From Variovorax sp. KK3 (GTDB lineage Bacteria; Pseudomonadota; Gammaproteobacteria; Burkholderiales; Burkholderiaceae_C), in contig NZ_LYVO01000076.1 in assembly GCF_001984055.1 (NCBI RefSeq), positions 1 to 37,367 of the forward strand: a DNA stretch of 37,367 bases, given 5' to 3'. The notes beneath the pieces were generated by a model. That model searched no databases, was not told where the DNA came from, and saw only the letters and a list, made by a program, of their open reading frames with translations. The position numbers were made by a program, and so were the translations under genes. How positions within the stretch are numbered: position 1 is the first letter of the stretch; each line of letters opens with the position of its first letter. Positions 24,740 to 32,676 of this stretch are shown one piece after another.

Positions 24740-25774
24740 GTGCGCCGCCTGGTGAATTCATCGGATCTCCCCGAATTGCTCGAACTCGAAGCGCTGGTCC
24801 GCCTGGCCGGCCCGAAGATGGAAACACGCCTGCTCTGCGAGGTCGACGCCGGCACGCAGCGCTTTCCGGTGCAGGCCTTCCTGCTCGGCAGCGAGCGGCC
24901 CGACGCGCCGGCGGTGGGCTTCTTCGGCGGCGTGCATGGGCTGGAGCGCATCGGCGCGCAGGTCGTCATCGCCTACCTGCGCAACCTGGTGATGCGGCTC
25001 GACTGGGACGAGACGCTGCAGCGCCAGCTGGAGTCGATGCGCCTGGTCTTCATGCCGATGGTCAACCCCGGCGGCGCGTGGCTGGGCACGCGCGCCAATC
25101 CGAACGGCGTGGACCTGATGCGCAACGCGCCGGTCGATTCGCCCGAGCGCGTGCCGTACCTGATCGGCGGACAGCGCATCAGTGCCAACCTGCCGTGGTA
25201 CCGCGGCGTCGCCGGCGAGCCGATGCAATGCGAGAGCGCGGCGCTGTGCAGGCTGGTGCAATCCGAGCTGCTGAACCGGCCGCTCGGCGTGGCGGTGGAT
25301 TGCCACTCGGGCTTCGGCCTGACCGACCGCATCTGGTTCCCCTATGCCCACACCGCACGGCCCATTCGGCACCTGGCGGAGCTGCATGCGCTGTGCGAGA
25401 TCCTCGACCGCTCGCTGCTGCACCACCGCTACCGGCTGGAGCCGCAGAGCCGCCAGTATCTCGCGCACGGCGACCTGTGGGACCACGTCTACCTCGGTGC
25501 CGACCACGACGGCGGCGCCGTGTTCCTGCCGCTGACGCTGGAGATGGGCTCCTGGCTGTGGGTGAAGAAGAACCCGCGGCAGCTGTTCTCTCGCCACGGC
25601 ATCTTCAACCCGGTGATCGCGCACCGGCACCAGCGCGTGCTGCGGCAGCACATGGGCTGGCTGGACTTCATCACGCGGGCGGTGGGCAGCCATGGGCGCT
25701 GGCTGCCGAGCGGCGCGCACAGGCTGCAGCACGAGCAAAGCGCGATGGCGCGCTGGTACGGAAGCAAGGCATGA
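24740..25774 (+). CDS. M14-type zinc carboxypeptidase-like protein
   Basis: A 344-residue protein of the M14 metallopeptidase/deacylase superfamily. The zinc ligands are visible as H66-x-x-E69 in GGVHGLERIG and H189 in VDCHSG. R128-N129 in LMRNAPV would hold the substrate carboxylate, and E268 in LTLEMGSW is the expected general base. The length and lack of a signal peptide fit the cytosolic M14 group, which trims peptides or deacylates amino acids (succinylglutamate desuccinylase and aspartoacylase are relatives). A GTG start is used. The stop overlaps the start of the alpha/beta hydrolase gene (ATGA), so the two are translationally coupled and possibly act on the same amide compound. Confidence 0.85.
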   Translation: MRRLVNSSDLPELLELEALVRLAGPKMETRLLCEVDAGTQRFPVQAFLLGSERPDAPAVGFFGGVHGLERIGAQVVIAYLRNLVMRLDWDETLQRQLESMRLVFMPMVNPGGAWLGTRANPNGVDLMRNAPVDSPERVPYLIGGQRISANLPWYRGVAGEPMQCESAALCRLVQSELLNRPLGVAVDCHSGFGLTDRIWFPYAHTARPIRHLAELHALCEILDRSLLHHRYRLEPQSRQYLAHGDLWDHVYLGADHDGGAVFLPLTLEMGSWLWVKKNPRQLFSRHGIFNPVIAHRHQRVLRQHMGWLDFITRAVGSHGRWLPSGAHRLQHEQSAMARWYGSKA

Positions 25775-26529
25775 GCACCTGGGTTCTGTTGCGCGGCCTG
25801 ACGCGTGAAAGCGGCCACTGGGGTGCCTTCATCGGCAAGTTGCACGAGCGTTTTCCGGACGACCGCATCGTGGCGCTGGACCTGCCCGGCAACGGCCGGC
25901 TCCACGACCTGCCGAGCCCGTGGCGCATCGACGCCAGTGTCGAGGCGTGCCGCGAACAGCTGCGCGCGCTGGGCATCGGCCCGCCCTACAGGCTGCTCGC
26001 GATGTCGCTCGGCGCGATGGTGGCGGTGGACTGGGCGCATCGGCATCCGCGCGACCTGGCGGGCTGCGTGCTGGTCAACACCAGCCTGCGTCCGTTCAGC
26101 CCCTGGTACCGGCGGCTGCAGCCGCGCAACTATCGCGCGCTGCTCGGCTTGCTGTTCGCCGAGGCGGACGGACGCGAGCGCGAGGCCACGATCCTCCGGC
26201 TGACCACGCGGCATCCCGAAGGCGGCACGGCCGTGCTCGACGACTGGACGGCGATGCGCGCAGCGCGACCGGTGTCGGCGGCCAATGCCTTGCGGCAGGT
26301 GGTGGCCGCGGCGCGCTACCGGGCGCCGGCCCGCGCGCCGCAGCTGCCGGTCCTGGTGCTGGCGAGTGCGCGCGACGGGCTGGTGCATCCCGGCTGCTCG
26401 CGTCGGCTCGCGCGGCGCTGGGGCGTGGAGATCGCGGAGCATCCGTCGGCTGGCCACGACCTGCCGCTCGACGACGGCGGCTGGGTGGCAGAGCAGCTCT
26501 CGCGATGGGCGGTGATCGGGCCTGTGTGA
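25771..26529 (+). CDS. Alpha/beta hydrolase
   Basis: A 252-residue alpha/beta hydrolase without a signal peptide. It opens TWVLLRGLTRESGHWGAF (oxyanion region). The nucleophile elbow is A77-M-S79-L-G81, with Ala in place of the first Gly of G-x-S-x-G, which is tolerated in the fold. The Asp is in ASARDGLVHP (D202) and the His in SAGHDLP (H229), giving a complete triad. It overlaps the preceding M14-type gene by 4 bases and is probably expressed only with it. The substrate (ester or amide) is unknown. It converges on the hsd operon, 34 bases away. Confidence 0.87.
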   Translation: MSTWVLLRGLTRESGHWGAFIGKLHERFPDDRIVALDLPGNGRLHDLPSPWRIDASVEACREQLRALGIGPPYRLLAMSLGAMVAVDWAHRHPRDLAGCVLVNTSLRPFSPWYRRLQPRNYRALLGLLFAEADGREREATILRLTTRHPEGGTAVLDDWTAMRAARPVSAANALRQVVAAARYRAPARAPQLPVLVLASARDGLVHPGCSRRLARRWGVEIAEHPSAGHDLPLDDGGWVAEQLSRWAVIGPV

Positions 26530-26563
26530 AGCGGGTAAGCGCGACGGCAGGCTGTCGGCATCG

Positions 26564-29332
26564 TCATGCGCGCCGACCCAGGTCCGCGCGCGCGATCTCG
26601 ATCACCTGCTCGATGATGCGGCCGGCCTTGTCCAGACCGACCGGGGCATACAGCAACTGGAGCAACCGCTTGCGGATGTCGGCTTCGATGTCCTGCAAGC
26701 TCAACGAATGCTCGGCGATCGCGGCCTGCACTGCCTGGCCGATCGCCATCGACAAGGACAGGTGCTGGGCACGGCGCGCCTCGTCGAGACCGCCTTTCTC
26801 ATCGTCACCCAGCACGCCTGAGATGACTTCGAGGCAAGCCTCGATTCGCGAGCCTTGCAGCGGGGCTTCGGGCAGCACGGGTGCGGCTTCGGCGGGCGCA
26901 TCGGCGTGCGGCATGCTCGGCGCGTGCGCCTGGTAGGTGGGCATGTCCTCGGCGACGCGGAAGTCGGCGAGTGGCAGGCGCCGATCCGCATAGTCGACGT
27001 ATCCGCCGGCGCAACCGAACTGCGCGTAGAGCCCGTCGAGATCATCGATGTCGAAGCCGCCCTGCGTCCTGTTGTCGAGGTCTTGAAAGGCGAGGATCGC
27101 CGTGTCGAGTTCCTTGAGGATCCCTCGGTAGTCGACCAGCAAGCCGTGCCGCTTGGATTCGTGGAGGCGGTTCACGCGCGCCACGGCTTGCATCAGTTGG
27201 TGGCCCTTGAGCGGCTTGTCGATGTAGAGCACGGCATTGCGCGGCTCGTCGAAGCCCGTGAGCAGACGATCCACCACGATCAGCAGGTCGGGGCTGCCCT
27301 CGCCGGCAAAGGCCTGCAGCACATGCCGTTCGTAATGCGTGGCGGCGATGCCCTGGTCCAGCACGTCGTGCTGCCACCATGCCTGCACCTCCTGCAGGCC
27401 GTCTTCGCCCGCCGCCGAGTGGCCTTCGTGCACATCCGGCGCGGAGACGAACACCACGCTCGTGACCAAACCCGTGGCATCGAGCGCGCGCTTGTAGCGG
27501 ATCGCGTCGTGCTTGCTGGCGGTGGCGATCTGCCCCTTCAACCCAGGCGCGGCCCCTTTGAACCGCGCGTTGAAGTGCAGCGCGATGTCCCAGGCGATCA
27601 AGTCGATGCGATCGGGTGCCCGGTCGGCTGGAACGCGGGCGGCGAACTTCGCTTTCAGCGCGGCACGCTGCGCCGGGGCGAGATGCGAGGTCACCGTGTC
27701 GAACCAGTTGCCGGCGATATCGGTGCCCGGCTCGATCACGCGCTCCTCGTACAACAGCGGCACGACGGCGTGGTCTTCGATCGCGCGCCGCATGGTGTAG
27801 GCGCGGACGATCGGACCGAACTTCTCGGTGGTCTTCTCGTCCTTCAGCAGCGGCGTGGCCGTGAAGGCCACGCAGGCTGCGCGCGGCAGTGCCTTTCGCA
27901 TGCGCTCGTGGGTTTCGCCACCGTGGCTGCGGTGAGCCTCGTCCACCAGCACCACGAGGTCGGCCGAGTCGTTGCGGCATTCGGGAAGCCGCGACGCGAT
28001 GCTGAACTTCTGGACCAGCGCGAACATGATCCGCTTCGTCCCGTGGCCGATGCGCTGAGCGAGGTCGCGCCCCGAAACGGCCTGGCTGCGCTCGATCTCC
28101 TGCTGAACGACCGCCGCCGCGCCGAAGGCGTTGCCCGCCATGAAGTTTCGGGCCAGCTGCCGTTCGAGCTCGCGGCGGTCGGTGATCACCACCAGCCGGC
28201 ATTCCTTCAGCCGCTCGTGCAGCAGCAGCGCCTTGGCCAGGAAGACCATGGTGAAGCTCTTGCCCGAGCCCGCGCTGTGCCACACGACGCCACCCTGGCG
28301 CGAACCGTCGGGTCGCTGCGCATCGAGGTGCCTCAACAGCGCACGCACGGCAAAGAACTGGTGATGGCGCGCCACGATCTTGCCGACTCTGCCGTCGAAC
28401 AGGACGAAGCCTCGGCGCAATTCGAGCAGCCGCCGAGGCGAGAGCAGGCTGATGATCAGCTTGTCCTGACCATCCGCCAGCGTGGGCAAGGACCACTGGC
28501 TCTCGAAGCGCTCCCGCATCTCCGGCGTCGCGTCCCGCAGCAGGGCCGCGCGCGTGTCGACCGGCAAGGCTGCGTTCTTCAGCGCGTGGATGCTCGCATC
28601 GTCGAATCCTTCTTCCGCCTCGGCCCCTTCTTCTTCGTGCCAACGCGCCCACAGCCTGGCCGGCGTGGCGGTGGTGCCGTAGCAGCCGCGGCCCGAACCG
28701 ACGGCCATCAACAGCTGGGCGTAGACGTAGAGATGCGCGATCTCGGCATCGAGCTGGTTGCGCAGCTGCCGGTCGATTCCGTCGTGCATCCTCGCTTCGG
28801 CCGCCTGGCCCCCGCGCCGCGGGCGCCCGATCTCGATCGTGACCAGCGGAATGCCGTTCACGTAGCCGACGATGTCCACCGTCCGATAGTGGGTGGCGTG
28901 ACCGGAGAGGACGCCCATCCGCTCCGTCACGTCGAAGCGGTTGGCGCTCGCGTCGTGCCAGTCGATGACGCTGATCGTCGGCTGGTGCCGCCGGCCGTCG
29001 GGCATGAACTCGGTGACGGTGATGCCGGATGCGAGCTTGCCGTAGAGGCGCTCATTCGCTGCCAGCAGGCCATCACCGAGACCGACGGTGGAGAGTTCGC
29101 GCAAGATCTGGTCGATGGCGCTGGGCGACAACGGATGGCTCACGCCCTTGTAGTCGAAGCGTCGGGTCAGCAGCACCTCGATGAGCCGCGCCTTCAGCAA
29201 CACGTCGTGCGCGGTTCCGCGCAGTGCCGAGGCGTCGTCGGTACTCAGAAAATTCCATCCGAGATTGCACATCACGCGCAGCGCTGAGATGCGCGCGTTC
29301 TGCACCTCGGGCGCGGAAGCGGAATCGGTCAT
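26564..29332 (-). CDS. hsdR: Type I restriction enzyme R subunit-like translocase (HsdR) with degenerate nuclease motif
   Basis: A 922-residue HsdR-like protein. The N-terminal HSDR_N nuclease domain (about 40-220) has D153 in VDIVGYVNG and then E167-I168-G169 where active enzymes have E-x-K; the following NQ...YAQLLMAV (QxxxY-type helix) and YGTT are kept. The SF2 motor is intact: WHSAGSGKSFTM (Walker A), VLVDEAHRSHGG (DEAH), AFTATPL, DRLLTGFDEPRN and QAVARVNR. So the motor should translocate DNA, but the nuclease is predicted to be weak or dead. The frame is full length and free of stops. Its start overlaps the hsdM stop by 4 bases (ATGA). It would work in the cytoplasm in complex with HsdM and HsdS. 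Confidence 0.92.
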   Translation of the reverse strand: MTDSASAPEVQNARISALRVMCNLGWNFLSTDDASALRGTAHDVLLKARLIEVLLTRRFDYKGVSHPLSPSAIDQILRELSTVGLGDGLLAANERLYGKLASGITVTEFMPDGRRHQPTISVIDWHDASANRFDVTERMGVLSGHATHYRTVDIVGYVNGIPLVTIEIGRPRRGGQAAEARMHDGIDRQLRNQLDAEIAHLYVYAQLLMAVGSGRGCYGTTATPARLWARWHEEEGAEAEEGFDDASIHALKNAALPVDTRAALLRDATPEMRERFESQWSLPTLADGQDKLIISLLSPRRLLELRRGFVLFDGRVGKIVARHHQFFAVRALLRHLDAQRPDGSRQGGVVWHSAGSGKSFTMVFLAKALLLHERLKECRLVVITDRRELERQLARNFMAGNAFGAAAVVQQEIERSQAVSGRDLAQRIGHGTKRIMFALVQKFSIASRLPECRNDSADLVVLVDEAHRSHGGETHERMRKALPRAACVAFTATPLLKDEKTTEKFGPIVRAYTMRRAIEDHAVVPLLYEERVIEPGTDIAGNWFDTVTSHLAPAQRAALKAKFAARVPADRAPDRIDLIAWDIALHFNARFKGAAPGLKGQIATASKHDAIRYKRALDATGLVTSVVFVSAPDVHEGHSAAGEDGLQEVQAWWQHDVLDQGIAATHYERHVLQAFAGEGSPDLLIVVDRLLTGFDEPRNAVLYIDKPLKGHQLMQAVARVNRLHESKRHGLLVDYRGILKELDTAILAFQDLDNRTQGGFDIDDLDGLYAQFGCAGGYVDYADRRLPLADFRVAEDMPTYQAHAPSMPHADAPAEAAPVLPEAPLQGSRIEACLEVISGVLGDDEKGGLDEARRAQHLSLSMAIGQAVQAAIAEHSLSLQDIEADIRKRLLQLLYAPVGLDKAGRIIEQVIEIARADLGRRA

Positions 29333-30855
29333 GGGCCCGGCTCGTTATGTCCCAGCTGCGCGAGGTAGCCGGCCATTTGCGCTTCGACCTCTCGCCATTC
29401 CTGCTTCAGGCGTTCGCGTTCGCGCTGCATCTCCACCATGTCGATCTCGCATCGACGCTCGACCGCGTTGACGTAGCGCGGCAGGTTGAGGTTGAAGTCG
29501 TTGCGGGCGATTTCCGCGGCCGAAGCCAGGTAGGCGTATCCGCCCACCGATCTTCGAGACTCGCAGGCACGCAGCACGCGCTGGATGTCGGCCTCTCGAA
29601 ACGTGTTCTGGTTCTTGCCCGGCTCGAAGTCGCCGCTGGCATCGATGAACAGCACCTTGTCGTCCTGCTTTCGGCTGCGAAACACCAGGATCGCCGCGGG
29701 AATGCCCGTGCCGTGGAACAGCTTCTCCGGCAGGCCGATCACGGCATCGAGCAGTTGGTCCTCGACGAGTTTTTTCCTGAGTCTCGCCTCGCCCGCGCCG
29801 CGAAACAGAACGCCGTGCGAAACGAGCACGGCCATGCGGCCGCTGCCGGGCTTCAGGGTCTCGACCATGTGCAGGATGAAGGCGTAGTCGGCCTTGGTGC
29901 GTGGCGGCAAGCCACGTCGGAAGCGGCCGAAGCCGTCGGTCTCCGCGACGTCGTGGCCCCACTTCTCCTGACTGAACGGCGGATGGCCGACGACCACGTC
30001 GTAGCGGCGCAGCGTGCCATCGCCGGCGAGCAGCCTCGGGTTGCGCAGCGTGTCGCCCCATTCGATGCGATGGTTGTCCTCGCCATGCATGAACAGGTTC
30101 ATCTTCGCCAGGGCCCAGGTGTTGCCGATGGACTCCTGCCCGAAGAGCGCGTAGTGCCGGGTTCCGCTGCGTTCACGGATGACCCTTGCGCACTGGATGA
30201 GCAGCGAGCCGGCGCCGCACATCGGGTCGCAGATGTCGTCGCCCGCCTGTGGCGCCATCAGGCACGCCATGAGCCGCGCGACTTCCGGTGGCGTGCAGGC
30301 GTCGCCCGCGCTCCTGCCGCTGGCCGATGCGAAGTGGCCGATGATCGACTCGAAGGCGATGCCGATCGGCTCGGGTCCGCCGATCCGGCTGGGCCGCAGA
30401 TCGAGCCCGGGGCTGGCGAAGGCCTCGAGCAGCAGCCGCAGCAGCCCATTCTTCTGCTGCTCGCCGCCGAGCCGGTTGGAATTGAACCCGATGTCCTGGA
30501 ACACGTCGCGCAGCTTGGCGATATTGGCGTCCTCGATGGCGCGCAGGGCACGGTCGATGCGCTCGCCGTTGCCGGGGTCGAAGCGCGCCGCGTGAAGCGC
30601 TTCGAAGCTCGCGCCCGGCGGCAGGATGAAGCGCTCGGTCTTGAGCAGCGCCTCGATGAGGTCGGCGGCGCCTTCGCCGTACTGCGCGTGGTAGCCGTCG
30701 CGATGGTCCTGCCATGCGTCGGACACGTACTTCAGAAAAAGCAGCGGGAGGATGTAGTCCCGGCAAGTGGCGGCATCGACGACGCCGCGAATGGTGTCGC
30801 AGGCAGCGGACAAGGCGGCGTCGATGCTGCTCCGGCTGTTGGCTGTCGGGTTCAT
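29329..30855 (-). CDS. hsdM: Type I restriction-modification M subunit-like protein (HsdM) with altered catalytic motif
   Basis: A 508-residue HsdM/N6-adenine methyltransferase-like protein: N-terminal helical HsdM_N domain (about 10-150, with RDYILPLLFLKYVSDAW), AdoMet motif DPMCGAGSLL (D210-G216) after CTPPEVARLM, the IEWGDTL acidic motif, then motif IV. Active enzymes read N-P-P-F here; this protein reads H291-P-P-F in VVVGHPPFSQEKWG. The catalytic Asn flips out and activates the target adenine, and Asn-to-Asp in EcoKI abolishes methylation, so His is expected to impair it; binding of AdoMet may remain. The C-terminal region (EMQRERERLKQEWREVEAQM) is a likely coiled coil that contacts HsdS. 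It lies 25 bases after hsdS and overlaps hsdR by 4 bases. Confidence 0.92.
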   Translation of the reverse strand: MNPTANSRSSIDAALSAACDTIRGVVDAATCRDYILPLLFLKYVSDAWQDHRDGYHAQYGEGAADLIEALLKTERFILPPGASFEALHAARFDPGNGERIDRALRAIEDANIAKLRDVFQDIGFNSNRLGGEQQKNGLLRLLLEAFASPGLDLRPSRIGGPEPIGIAFESIIGHFASASGRSAGDACTPPEVARLMACLMAPQAGDDICDPMCGAGSLLIQCARVIRERSGTRHYALFGQESIGNTWALAKMNLFMHGEDNHRIEWGDTLRNPRLLAGDGTLRRYDVVVGHPPFSQEKWGHDVAETDGFGRFRRGLPPRTKADYAFILHMVETLKPGSGRMAVLVSHGVLFRGAGEARLRKKLVEDQLLDAVIGLPEKLFHGTGIPAAILVFRSRKQDDKVLFIDASGDFEPGKNQNTFREADIQRVLRACESRRSVGGYAYLASAAEIARNDFNLNLPRYVNAVERRCEIDMVEMQRERERLKQEWREVEAQMAGYLAQLGHNEPGP

Positions 30856-30880
30856 GGGTGGTCGCCTCTTCCGTTGTCGT

Positions 30881-31471
30881 TCACGCGCCGGCGATCGCCG
30901 CTGCGATCGATTCGAACTGCTGCTCGCGGTTGAGCAGGAGCAGGCGCTGCACTTCGACCTCTCGCCGCGCCAGGCGAGCCAGCGCGACGATGCGCTGCTG
31001 GTCGGGCAGCGACGGGATGCCGATCGACAGCGATTCGAGCACCGGCCGTCGCACGCTGAGTTGGCTGCTGCCCTCGGCCGCGCGTTGCAGCGCGCGCTGA
31101 AAAGGCCGCTGGTTGATCTGCCAGGCCAGGAACTCGGGCATCAAATCGCGCCCGGCCCGGATGCGCAGATGGAACAGGTGAGGGCCGCAGACGGCCTGCC
31201 CAGGCAACCCCTCGACGCTGGTCGCGTAGAAGCGCGTGCCGCGCGCCACGAACAAGACGTCGCCTTGTTCGAGCCAGTTGGGCGGGCGCCGGCTCGCCAG
31301 GCGGGTGCGTATCACGCCATTCCAGCCGATCCCGCGCGACGGGTCGAGGTCTTTCATCTGGACGGCGAGCACCGGGCCGTCCTTCACCTCCTGGATGGCG
31401 CCTCGGAACGCGTGGCCTGCCCGGAGATGGACCTGCTCGCCGAGGCAGCTCTGAACTGCATGAATTTGCAT
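30881..31471 (-). CDS. hsdS: Half-size type I specificity subunit (HsdS), single TRD
   Basis: A 196-residue S subunit with one target recognition domain (opening LGEQVHLRAGHAFRGAIQE, then VLAVQMKDLDP and the GDVLFVARGTRF region), followed by one conserved helix (LPDQQRIVALARLARREVEVQRLL). Classical HsdS proteins are about 400 residues with two TRDs; one-TRD forms are known to pair as dimers and would read a symmetric interrupted site. The ATG at 31471 fits the family opening; ATG 31534 would add 21 residues and run through the inverted repeat in the promoter. No clear Shine-Dalgarno is visible. First gene of the S-M-R operon, divergent from the MBL-like gene. Confidence 0.87.
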   Translation of the reverse strand: MQIHAVQSCLGEQVHLRAGHAFRGAIQEVKDGPVLAVQMKDLDPSRGIGWNGVIRTRLASRRPPNWLEQGDVLFVARGTRFYATSVEGLPGQAVCGPHLFHLRIRAGRDLMPEFLAWQINQRPFQRALQRAAEGSSQLSVRRPVLESLSIGIPSLPDQQRIVALARLARREVEVQRLLLLNREQQFESIAAAIAGA

Positions 31472-31481
31472 GATGTGAATC

Positions 31482-31509
31482 GTAACGGGGCGTTGTGGTT
31501 TTTCGTTAC
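31482..31509. promoter_or_regulatory. Inverted repeat GTAACG-N16-CGTTAC in the divergent hsdS/MBL-like promoter
   Basis: Perfect 6-base arms at 31482-31487 and 31504-31509 lie in the 98-base gap between hsdS and the MBL-like gene. A symmetric site placed between two divergent starts suggests joint control of both transcription units by one regulator. No regulator gene is part of the locus, so a host factor, the HsdS-HsdM complex or the MBL-like protein itself would have to bind it; this is open. Confidence 0.4.
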
Positions 31510-31569
31510 ACTTTGCGGCTCGAAAACTTTGCATCAATCGATTTGATGCTTGAACGAACAGGGGGCGCA

Positions 31570-32571
31570 GTGAATTACGAGGTCGATCATTTCCCGATCT
31601 GCATGAGAAGCGGCGGCGCCATCGCCGTCCGCTGGGGCGTGCACGGCGCCTACAAGGTCCTTGTCTACGACGGCGGCTCGCTCGAATGCTGCAGGGAGGT
31701 GGCCATCCATATCCAATTCCGCTGGTGCACGACGCATGTGGATCACGTGGTGTGTTCACGGTCGGACCTGTCGCGGACCCACGGCCTCGAGGCGCTGTTC
31801 GAACGATTCAGCATCGGCGCCTTGTGGATGCACCGGCCATGGGTCCACGCCAACCGGACGCTCCCACCGGAAGTGCAAGCCGCCTTCCGCATCGAGCTGC
31901 TGGCACAAACCCGCGACGTGCCGATCCACGAGCCGTACGCCGGCACGCGCATCGGGCCCTTCACGGTGCTGTCGCCGCATCGAACCTGGTACATGGACCA
32001 CCTGTTGCCCGCCTTCAGCCGGCTGCGCCCGCTGCTGGGTGGACTCAAGCCGGCCGCCTTGGCGCAATGGGCGCGGCTCGATTGCGCCAGGCTGGGCCAG
32101 CGATGGGACTGGGAGCCGCTTCCGCGCGCCTCCGACGCCCACCCCAGGGAGGAGTCGACTGCCGTGCTCTACGGCGAATTCGGTCGCCGCGGCGTGCTGC
32201 TGACGGGCGATGCCGGCATTCGCGCGCTCCACCACGCCTGCGACTTCGCGGAACATTTTCAGCTCGACATCCCTCGCAACCTGCGCCTGCTGCAGGTGCC
32301 CGGACAAGGCAAGCCGAGCCATCTGTCCAGCCGCGTGCTCGATCGGCTCGTGGGCCGGCCGCTACCCCGCGACCAGCGGGACGATCCGACGCGAACGGCC
32401 TTCATCGCCGCGCCGGCCGGCGCGCCGCCGTTCGGCTACAGGGTCGTGACCGACGCGCTGCGGCGCCGCGGCTTCAAATGCATGCTGGCCGAAGGCCAGC
32501 GGCTGCATCACGGCTTTCACATGCCGGACCGCAAGCGGAGTCCGGTCGCACGCTTCATGGCGCGGCGCTGA
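31570..32571 (+). CDS. ComEC/Rec2-like metallo-beta-lactamase-fold protein lacking metal ligands
   Basis: A 333-residue protein that by pattern belongs to the stand-alone ComEC-like MBL-fold proteins: VNYEVDHFPI, AIAVRWG...YKVLVYDGG, a VDHVV strand, LWMHRPW, GRRGVLLTGDAGIRAL, LRLLQVP and a final VVTDALRRRGFKC. Active members have S-H-P-D-G-D-H after the VDHVV strand; here the place reads S-R64-S-D66-L-S-R69, and the later PHHG motif reads P-G245-Q246-G247. So the histidines that bind metal are gone while the fold and the GDAG loop remain. GTG 31570 was chosen because GGGGG lies just upstream and the protein then starts like its relatives; ATG 31546 is an alternative. It is divergent from hsdS and ends just before the gapA terminator. 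It may bind DNA or a partner without hydrolysing it. Confidence 0.75.
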   Translation: MNYEVDHFPICMRSGGAIAVRWGVHGAYKVLVYDGGSLECCREVAIHIQFRWCTTHVDHVVCSRSDLSRTHGLEALFERFSIGALWMHRPWVHANRTLPPEVQAAFRIELLAQTRDVPIHEPYAGTRIGPFTVLSPHRTWYMDHLLPAFSRLRPLLGGLKPAALAQWARLDCARLGQRWDWEPLPRASDAHPREESTAVLYGEFGRRGVLLTGDAGIRALHHACDFAEHFQLDIPRNLRLLQVPGQGKPSHLSSRVLDRLVGRPLPRDQRDDPTRTAFIAAPAGAPPFGYRVVTDALRRRGFKCMLAEGQRLHHGFHMPDRKRSPVARFMARR

Positions 32572-32590
32572 TGGGGAGCACGCGCGATGG

Positions 32591-32615
32591 CAAAGAAAAA
32601 CGCGCCCGAAGGCGC
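32591..32615 (-). terminator. Intrinsic terminator downstream of gapA
   Basis: A perfect 7-base stem ACGCGCC-CGAA-GGCGCGT (32598-32615) with a CGAA tetraloop (TTCG on the minus strand) is followed on the minus strand by TTTTTCTTT. It ends the tkt-gapA transcript and may also stop read-through from the MBL-like gene on the other strand. Confidence 0.8.
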
Positions 32616-32676
32616 GTCGCGAACCGAAGAAGTCGGAGAGGGCGGAGAGATCGAAGCGATCCGAAAGCCGGTCGCC

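Noticed and set aside
27042..28652. Second minus-strand frame of 536 codons inside hsdR
   Set aside because: Out-of-frame Arg/Ala/Gly-rich translation over the helicase motifs, which are in the hsdR frame.
26855..29287. Plus-strand frame of 810 codons opposite hsdR
   Set aside because: Shadow of hsdR with no recognisable motif and low-complexity composition.
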